DNA of 64,000 nt from Conexibacter woesei Iso977N (lineage in GTDB: Bacteria > Actinomycetota > Thermoleophilia > Solirubrobacterales > Solirubrobacteraceae). The notes beneath the pieces were generated by a model, which was not told where the DNA came from, ran no database searches, and was given only the letters and a program-made list of their open reading frames with translations. Shown here in pieces: positions 58,435 to 64,000 of the stretch (positions within the stretch are counted from its first letter, which is position 1; every line of letters starts with the position of its first letter). Position numbers and translations under genes: made by a program. The stretch covers positions 98,420-162,419 of the forward strand of contig NZ_AUKG01000006.1 in NCBI RefSeq assembly GCF_000424625.1, in the 5' to 3' direction.

Positions 58435-59351
58435 CCTGGAACCGGGCCGGTCTGGCCGCGGTGGTTGGAAGCTGCATCGTCGCCGCAGCGGTCGGCGCGT
58501 CGGTCGGCCACCACAGCCACAGGTCATCCAAGGCCGCACCTCCGCATCGACTGGCATCCCGCGCGCTCAGCCTGACCTACCGGGATCCATGGTCTCCTTC
58601 ATCCGGAGGTGCGGTCCCCGGGCTCCGCCTCGATCAACGGCTGATGCTGCAGGTGCCCGCGAGCGGCCTCCAGCTCGTAGCCGGCACCGCGCAGGTCGAC
58701 GACCCGAAGCTGCTTCCTGCGAGGTTCCGGCATACGCTCCGCAGCACGGGCAGCTTCGACCGTGTGCGCATCGGTTCGGCCGACGGACTGCGCTACCCCC
58801 GCATCATGCAGAGGGACGGCACGACGCTCTCCCTCGTAGTCATCCCGACTCGCACCGCAGCGGCCTACGTCGTCTGCCATCGGCCGGGGCATGGCATCGC
58901 CGACGCGGACGAGGCGAGCTGCGCCGCGGTGGCGCGCACCATCGTGTTGCGAAGCAGGCTACGGACGCTGGCTCCGAATGCCGGTTACGCCAGCGCCGTC
59001 GGTCACGCGCTGGCCTCGATCGGATCCGTGCGCCGCGATGGGTTCGACACGGTGGAGGCAGCCTCGACACCGGCCGCGCAGGCGACCGCGCTCCACAGCC
59101 TCGGCCGCACCTGCCAGAAACATGCCGCTGCGGTCCGTGACCTCCCGGCCGGTCCGCAAGAGCGCGCGCTTCAGCGGACGCTTGCCGCCTCGGTCGACAC
59201 GTTGTGCGATGACTTCAGGGCCATGGCCTCGGCAGCCGCGCGCCACGACCGGTCGGCCTACGACCGAGCCGCCAAGGGCAGCGCGACGGCCGCTGACTCA
59301 ATAGCGGACGCGACCCGTGCCTTCAGCGCCGCCGGCTACGCCCTCGGCTGA
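58431..59351 (+). CDS. exported protein of unknown function, coupled to TIR gene
   Basis: This 306-residue protein has an N-terminal signal or anchor helix (LAAVVGSCIVAAAVGASVG). The mature part has a mixed beta domain to about residue 160, including two Cys (CHRPGH, EASCAA), then a helical C-terminus with CQKHAAAVRD and VDTLCDDF that could form a disulfide pair. I recognise no family. It starts at GTG 58431, inside the TIR stop, so the two are translated together and may form a sensor/effector pair across the membrane. It ends 3 nt from the convergent secreted protein gene. Confidence 0.65.
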   Translation: MTWNRAGLAAVVGSCIVAAAVGASVGHHSHRSSKAAPPHRLASRALSLTYRDPWSPSSGGAVPGLRLDQRLMLQVPASGLQLVAGTAQVDDPKLLPARFRHTLRSTGSFDRVRIGSADGLRYPRIMQRDGTTLSLVVIPTRTAAAYVVCHRPGHGIADADEASCAAVARTIVLRSRLRTLAPNAGYASAVGHALASIGSVRRDGFDTVEAASTPAAQATALHSLGRTCQKHAAAVRDLPAGPQERALQRTLAASVDTLCDDFRAMASAAARHDRSAYDRAAKGSATAADSIADATRAFSAAGYALG

Positions 59352-59354
59352 GGC

Positions 59355-60338
59355 TCACTGGCAGCCGCGCCCGGCCTTGGGCGGCCTGCCGGTCGACGGA
59401 ACGAGGCACTTGGTCTGCCGGACGCCTGCGCCCTTCGACGTGATCCGCCACCGGAACTGCACGCCGATCGCGCCGGCCCGCCTCACGGTCACGGTGAGGA
59501 TCGACCCGAGCGGAACGGGTGCGCCGGCGAAGTTCTTGGTGAACGACGTCTTGGCGGTTCGCAGCCGGCGCGAGGCGTGATGGCCGCAGCACCCGGCCGT
59601 CGCCGTGCCCCCACCGTGGTCTGTGTCGACGATCGACAGATCGGTCACCTTCAAGCCGCCCGCGACGCGTCGCCAGCTGAACGTCGGCGCGACGTTCACA
59701 TCGGGCAGGCATCCGTTAAGGCGTGCGACGCCCTTGGTCCCAACGCACTTGTCGACCGCGTCGAGCACCTTGTCCCGGTCGCGGTCCTCGAGGAACTGCT
59801 CGGTGAACTGCACCTCGCCGCCGGCCGGTCCAGCGCCGGCATCGACGCCGCCGAGTTGGACGGTGTACGCCTCACCCTTGTCGAGCCAGGCGTCCATCTG
59901 GTCCTGCACGCCGCTCTGGTTGACGCACGCGATCCGCTTCCCCAGCCGAAGCGTGCGCGGGTCGTACTTGTAGAGGGCGATCACACCGTCACGACCGGCT
60001 GACTGCAGCCGGACCGCACCATGCTGATCCGGCGTGATGTCGTACCAGAGCGTCCGGCCGTAGCTGACCCCGGCGCAGCTGGTCTGCTCCGGACCGCCAC
60101 CGGCGCCCGTCGGCGCGAGGAGGTCGGTCTGCACCGTCGCAGCGGTCGCGTCCTGGACGTTGAGCGTCGGTTGACGGGGCGTCCGGTGCTGTGGGTCCTC
60201 GAGCCGGAGGGACTTCAGGTAGTCGTCGTTGACCGGCGAGGGGGCGTCCGCGCCAGCCGCCGCGACGAGTGAACCCAACAGGAAGCACGTAAGGAACACG
60301 CACCCTGTTGCTACGCGCATCGTTGTGAATCGCTGCAT
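59355..60338 (-). CDS. secreted protein with calcium-binding (TSP3-like) repeat
   Basis: This 327-residue protein has a signal peptide (hydrophobic VATGCVFLTCFLLGSLVAAA, cleavage near AGADA). A beta-sandwich domain follows (about 35-185), resembling bacterial pre-peptidase C-terminal or adhesive domains (SYGRTLWYDITPDQ). An acidic loop DRDRDKVLDAVDKC then looks like a thrombospondin type 3 calcium repeat, and the last 110 residues form another beta domain with TVTVRRAG. The function is unknown. The ATG at 60338 is preferred; 60320 is also possible. It is divergent from the propeller gene. Confidence 0.65.
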   Translation of the reverse strand: MQRFTTMRVATGCVFLTCFLLGSLVAAAGADAPSPVNDDYLKSLRLEDPQHRTPRQPTLNVQDATAATVQTDLLAPTGAGGGPEQTSCAGVSYGRTLWYDITPDQHGAVRLQSAGRDGVIALYKYDPRTLRLGKRIACVNQSGVQDQMDAWLDKGEAYTVQLGGVDAGAGPAGGEVQFTEQFLEDRDRDKVLDAVDKCVGTKGVARLNGCLPDVNVAPTFSWRRVAGGLKVTDLSIVDTDHGGGTATAGCCGHHASRRLRTAKTSFTKNFAGAPVPLGSILTVTVRRAGAIGVQFRWRITSKGAGVRQTKCLVPSTGRPPKAGRGCQ

Positions 60339-60484
60339 GAAGCCCGGCACGGCGGCGATCCTATCGCCATACCTGGTCCGAAGCACTGGATTTTTCCTGT
60401 TCACTGCACAATTGCTTGGTAGGCTCGCCGCTCTTCGGTGACCCGGGAGCGGAGCGGCCGTGGCTGAGGCACGGCCGATCAAGG

Positions 60485-63334
60485 ATGAGGAAACGGATCG
60501 CAACGTTCGTGATCGTGGCCATGGCCGGCCTGCTCGGCGCCACGTCAGCACATGCCGAATACGCGGACGTCAGCAGCGCCGGCGTGCTCGCCGACGCTGC
60601 TTCGGCGCCGGTCGGGATCAGCGACGACGGCCGTTACGTGCTGTTCAGCTCGGCCGCGACCAACCTCGTCGCCGGCTCACCGTCGGGCACGCAGGCGTAC
60701 TTCCGCGACCGCCTGGCCGGGACCACGACGCTGCCCGCACCTGGTTACCTCCCCGTGGCGATGAGCTCGAGCGGTCGATTCCTCCTGCTCAGCAGGAATG
60801 GGCTGTTCGTCTTCGACCGAGTCGGGGGCGGCGCGGAACGGGCCGACGTCTCGACCGCCGGCGTCCCCGCAAGCTCCGCCGGATCGGCCACCGCCGGCGC
60901 GATCAGCGCGGACGGCCGCTTCGTGGTGTTCTCGTCGACCGCTTCCAACCTCGTCGCCGGAGACGCCAACGGCGCGCGAGACGTCTTCCTGCGGGATCGG
61001 CAGACGGGAACGACGACGCTCGTCAGCAGCGACACCCAAGGGACTCCGGGCTCCGGGGACAGCACGAGCGCGGCGGTCAGCGCCGACGGCTCCGTGACCA
61101 GCTTCAGCTCCGACGCGAGCGACCTCGTCGCCGGCGACGACAACGGCGACGCCGACGTCTTCGCCCGCCCGCTTGGGGGTGCGACCGCTCTGACCAGCGT
61201 CGACAGCACAGGGCTGCAGGGTCCGTCGGCACCGCCGACGCAGTGTGCTCAGTCAGCGCTCAACACCAATGGCCGTTTTGTCGCCTTCAGCTGCGGAGCA
61301 CCAAACCTCGCCGCCCCCGACCTCACCGACGACCAGCGAACGGATCACGCTTACCTCCGCGATCGTGTCGCCGGCACGACAGTCCGCGCCGACGTCGACG
61401 CCTCCGGCGCAGTGCTCTCGGCCACGGGCCAGCTGCTGAGCCCGACCATCAGCGGCGACGGGCGGCGTGCCGCCTATTGGGCGAACGCGACGTTCCCAGG
61501 GCACATCGTTCTGTGGGACGCCGTGCCTGACGGACGGGCCCGGCTGCTCGACGTGCGTGGTCAGGCGCCGCTGCTCAGCAGCGACGGGCTAGTCCTCGCC
61601 TACCAGGACATCCCGACGTCGTCCAGCACAGCGCATGTCGGGGTCCTCGCGCTCGGCGCACCGGTCACGGACACGCAGCCTCCGACGGTCAGCTGCGCAG
61701 CGCCCGACCGCGCGTGGCACGCGACGGACGTCGCGGTCGCCTGCACGGCGAGCGACTCGGGCTCGGGTCTGGCCGACGGCGGCTCGGCGAGCTTCACGCT
61801 TTCGACCTCGGTACCGCCGGGCACCGAGACGACCGAAGCGACGACCTCCGCCCGAACCGTGTGTGACCTGGCCGGCAATTGCACGACGGCCGGACCCGTT
61901 GGCCCCGTGCAGGTGGACCGCAAGAGCCCTTTGGTCTCATGCGACGGGATACCGGCATTGCTGTCGCGGCTCGAGGCCAACGTCGTCGCGTCGTGCACGG
62001 CAACGGATGGCGGCTCGGGGCTGGCCGACGCGAGCGGCCAGTTCGTCCTGCGCACCACCGTGGCCGGCGGCGCGACCGACCTCGCTGCGATGACGTCGTC
62101 GCACACCGAGTGCGATCTCGTCGGCAACTGCGCCACGACGGGACCGTTCGGACCGTTCCTCGTCGACCGTCTCGCCGCACCGCCCGACGAGCGCGACAGC
62201 GACTCCGACGGCATCGACGACGCGGCGGACCAGTGTCCGCTGACCGCCGGAGCCTGCTCAGCAGAGGACGCGGTCCCGCTGCCGGCGAGCAGCGAGCGCG
62301 CCGCCTCGGTTCGTGCGGCGGTGGGTGCGGCGTTGGCGACGTGCTCGGCCCCGGGACAACCGTCGGCGTTGAGCTCGGTCGCCACCGCGGCATCGAAGAA
62401 GGCCGGCGCGGCCGCCGGCACGGCGATCCGCGCGCTGGCGAAGGCCACGTGCTCGTCCTCGCTCACCACGGGAGCGGCTGCCCTCATGGACGCCGACAAG
62501 GCACCGAGGGCCCGCACTGCGGCGGTTGGTGCATCTGCCGACCTCAGCCCCTACTTCGCGCAGCCTCGCGATCTCGGCGCGAGCATCGAGCGCAGCCTGA
62601 GGATATGCAAGAAGGCGTCGTGCAGGAAGATCGTCACGGCCGCGGTGAAGGCCGCGCAGAGCGCAAGCGAGGCCGGCGCCGACGCCGTCGCCCTGGCTGT
62701 TGCGCGGACGCGACTGCGTCAGGCCCGTGCCGCCGGTGACACCCAGGCCGGAGTGGCTCAGGCCGCTCTGGTCCGCGTTTACGAGGGCAGCGTGTCGACG
62801 TCCCAGGATGCGCGTGCCGCGGCCTACACCACGTTCGGGAAGGCGACGTCGGCCGCCGGAGTGAGCACGAGCCTCTCGTCAGGACCTCAGGCCGAGAGCC
62901 AGAGGTCGCTGAGCAAGGGAACGGCCATCCCCGGGCAGGTACGGCAGGACCTTCAACCCGCCGGGCTCGGCAGCACCGATGTCACCGCGGCGCTCGTCCA
63001 GTCGGACCTCAACGCCAAGCAGCCGACGGTCACCGCCGCCACCGCGCGGAAGCCGAGGACGAAGAGCCGACAGCGGATCGCCAAGGCACTCGCCTATGAC
63101 GCTGTCGCACGTGTCGTCATCGTCCTGGCGGCCCGCCACGAGCTCTCCTTCGTCGTGACAGGCCGGTTGCTCAACGCGCTCGACGCTGCGCGCACCTCCT
63201 GCACGGTCGGCGAGCGCAACGCGGCCCTGCGCGACTTCGCGGCCGCCGCGACCGGCACGAAGGCCGCCGCGTTCATCACCACGTCTGTCCAGCTCCTGCA
63301 AGCGAACACGGCCCTCGCGCCGAGGTGCCATTGA
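60485..63334 (+). CDS. large secreted multi-domain protein (beta-propeller, Ig-like, helical tail)
   Basis: This 949-residue exported protein has a signal peptide (IATFVIVAMAGLLGATSAHA). Residues from about 30 to 400 carry WD40/TolB-like propeller repeats with DGRFVVFSSTASNLVAGDAN and RDVFLRDRQTGTTTLVS repeated several times. Two Ig-like/HYR-type modules (about 405-580) follow, each with PPTVSC or PLVSC and Cys pairs. Next come an acidic DSDSDGIDDAADQC calcium-type repeat and a long Ala-rich helical tail (600-949). It is probably cell-surface or matrix-associated. The frame opens at 60416, but the ATG at 60485 starts the signal peptide. It shares one base with the next gene. Confidence 0.7.
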   Translation: MRKRIATFVIVAMAGLLGATSAHAEYADVSSAGVLADAASAPVGISDDGRYVLFSSAATNLVAGSPSGTQAYFRDRLAGTTTLPAPGYLPVAMSSSGRFLLLSRNGLFVFDRVGGGAERADVSTAGVPASSAGSATAGAISADGRFVVFSSTASNLVAGDANGARDVFLRDRQTGTTTLVSSDTQGTPGSGDSTSAAVSADGSVTSFSSDASDLVAGDDNGDADVFARPLGGATALTSVDSTGLQGPSAPPTQCAQSALNTNGRFVAFSCGAPNLAAPDLTDDQRTDHAYLRDRVAGTTVRADVDASGAVLSATGQLLSPTISGDGRRAAYWANATFPGHIVLWDAVPDGRARLLDVRGQAPLLSSDGLVLAYQDIPTSSSTAHVGVLALGAPVTDTQPPTVSCAAPDRAWHATDVAVACTASDSGSGLADGGSASFTLSTSVPPGTETTEATTSARTVCDLAGNCTTAGPVGPVQVDRKSPLVSCDGIPALLSRLEANVVASCTATDGGSGLADASGQFVLRTTVAGGATDLAAMTSSHTECDLVGNCATTGPFGPFLVDRLAAPPDERDSDSDGIDDAADQCPLTAGACSAEDAVPLPASSERAASVRAAVGAALATCSAPGQPSALSSVATAASKKAGAAAGTAIRALAKATCSSSLTTGAAALMDADKAPRARTAAVGASADLSPYFAQPRDLGASIERSLRICKKASCRKIVTAAVKAAQSASEAGADAVALAVARTRLRQARAAGDTQAGVAQAALVRVYEGSVSTSQDARAAAYTTFGKATSAAGVSTSLSSGPQAESQRSLSKGTAIPGQVRQDLQPAGLGSTDVTAALVQSDLNAKQPTVTAATARKPRTKSRQRIAKALAYDAVARVVIVLAARHELSFVVTGRLLNALDAARTSCTVGERNAALRDFAAAATGTKAAAFITTSVQLLQANTALAPRCH

Positions 63335-64000
63335 TGCGTTCCGCCCGCCTGCTGATCCTGATGATCGGCCTGCTGCTGCTGACGACGGCATCGACGGCGG
63401 TTGCCGCACAGGTGACCGGAGTCGTTAGCGCACTTCCGGGAACCGGCCCTGTCGGCGGCGTCGCCGTGACGGTCCGCGACCACACCACGACGGCGATCGT
63501 CGCGGGGGCGACGACAGACGTGGCCGGCAACTACGCGGTGACCGTTCCCAACGGCGACTACGACTTCACGTTCCAACCACCGCCGCTTTCGGGCTTCCAC
63601 ACGACAACGGGTCCGACCGTCCACGTCAGCGGCGATCGGACGTTCAGCATCGGGATGACGAAGGAGGGCGTCTTTCGGTTTGCGGGGGTGGTGCGAGACG
63701 CAGACGGTCACCCTCTCCCAAGCGTCAGCGTCACCCTCAAGAGCTCATCGACAAGCGCAACCACCCAGTCAGCCAGCGACGGCTCCTACGCCTTGGCCGT
63801 CACCGCCGGCAACTACTCCGTGGCGCTCTCCAGCAACACCGGCAACGGCTACAGCGTCCCCAACAGCTTCTACACCAACAACTCCACTCAGACGCTCGCC
63901 ATCACCGGAGACCGCGACCAAGACATCACCCTCCCAGCCCACAACGTCACCATCAACGTCACCGGACCAGACGGCCGACCCATCGCCGGCACCTCCATCA
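63334..64000 (+). CDS. secreted carboxypeptidase-regulatory-like repeat protein, truncated by window edge
   Basis: The first 222 codons of this gene are visible. The signal peptide is MRSARLLILMIGLLLLTTAS with AAQ after it. At least two CarboxypepD_reg-like (transthyretin-like) modules follow: VSALPGTGPVGGVAVTVRDH..TTDVAGNYAVTVPNGDYDF, then FAGVVRDADGHPLPSVSVTL..SDGSYALAVTAGNYSVALSS, and a third starts at INVTGPDGRPIAGTS. Such stacks are common in surface proteins. The start codon overlaps the stop of the propeller gene (TGATG), so the two are cotranscribed. Confidence 0.75.
   Translation, partial: MRSARLLILMIGLLLLTTASTAVAAQVTGVVSALPGTGPVGGVAVTVRDHTTTAIVAGATTDVAGNYAVTVPNGDYDFTFQPPPLSGFHTTTGPTVHVSGDRTFSIGMTKEGVFRFAGVVRDADGHPLPSVSVTLKSSSTSATTQSASDGSYALAVTAGNYSVALSSNTGNGYSVPNSFYTNNSTQTLAITGDRDQDITLPAHNVTINVTGPDGRPIAGTSI

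Noticed and set aside
1..64000. tRNA, rRNA, CRISPR, insertion sequence or phage genes
   Set aside because: I looked for cloverleaf-like genes, direct-repeat/spacer arrays, transposase motifs and terminal repeats and saw none.

Overview
The window is very GC-rich, densely packed DNA. Start codons are often GTG, neighbouring genes commonly share GTGA or ATGA stop/start overlaps, and many regulators are of the TetR type. The gene families (FetAB-type metal exporter, P450 with a CxxHxxC ferredoxin, haloalkane dehalogenase, secreted propeller and Ig-like proteins) fit a soil actinobacterium. My best inference is the class Thermoleophilia (Solirubrobacterales, Conexibacter-like), but this rests on remembered family resemblance and no search was run. 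I saw no rRNA, tRNA, CRISPR array, insertion sequence or phage gene.

Layout. 1-5.1 kb: a truncated VOC protein, a FetA/FetB-type ABC pair, membrane proteins and a DsbA-like thiol protein. 5.1-9.8 kb: a P1-family (DmpA/BapA-like) peptidase with an APC permease and a divergent TetR, then an SDR and a second TetR separated by two near-identical palindromic operators. 9.8-22.5 kb: one twelve-gene minus-strand operon with almost no intergenic DNA. Its order in transcription is FAH-family enzyme, ferredoxin, ferredoxin reductase, class I glutamine amidotransferase, glutamine-synthetase-like ligase, P450, extradiol dioxygenase, acetoacetate-decarboxylase-fold protein, aldehyde dehydrogenase, M20 peptidase, APC permease and class III aminotransferase. 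A LysR gene is divergent. The set reads as uptake and catabolism of an amine, probably aromatic: gamma-glutamylation, P450 hydroxylation, ring cleavage, then oxidation and decarboxylation. It resembles the ligase/amidotransferase pair of aniline clusters, with a P450 system where a Rieske dioxygenase would be expected.

22.6-29.1 kb: LysR, a KAS III (FabH-like) enzyme, haloalkane dehalogenase, a PuuB-like FAD oxidase, a DUF3237 protein and a CocE/NonD hydrolase. 29.1-37.3 kb: a five-gene Opp/Dpp-type transporter with a divergent TetR, an amidase and a second, paralogous TetR. 37.4-45.9 kb: MFS exporter, LLM flavin oxidoreductase, XRE/MLTR-type regulator, then a tight five-gene operon (Cys-rich unknown protein, asparagine-synthase-like amidotransferase, flavin reductase, HpaB-type monooxygenase, methyltransferase). 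45.9-51.9 kb, convergent: a second Opp-type transporter with a fused double ATPase and a terminal LLM oxidoreductase. 52.0-56.5 kb: fluoroacetate-dehalogenase-like hydrolase, crotonase, acyl-CoA synthetase and amidase.

56.6-64 kb looks different, with more A/T-ending codons and more secreted proteins. It has a four-helix membrane protein with a potassium-channel-like pore loop but an altered selectivity filter, then a membrane-anchored TIR-domain protein translationally coupled to an exported protein of unknown function. Three secreted repeat-domain proteins follow, the last cut by the window edge. Most of the window is catabolic and transport machinery for amides, amines, esters and halogenated compounds. 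The least expected parts are the P450/ligase/ring-cleavage operon, the AsnB/HpaB operon and the pore-like/TIR module. Several first genes have a TAnnnT hexamer 6-8 nt before the start codon, which suggests leaderless mRNAs. No stretch of more than about 300 bases lacks a gene.
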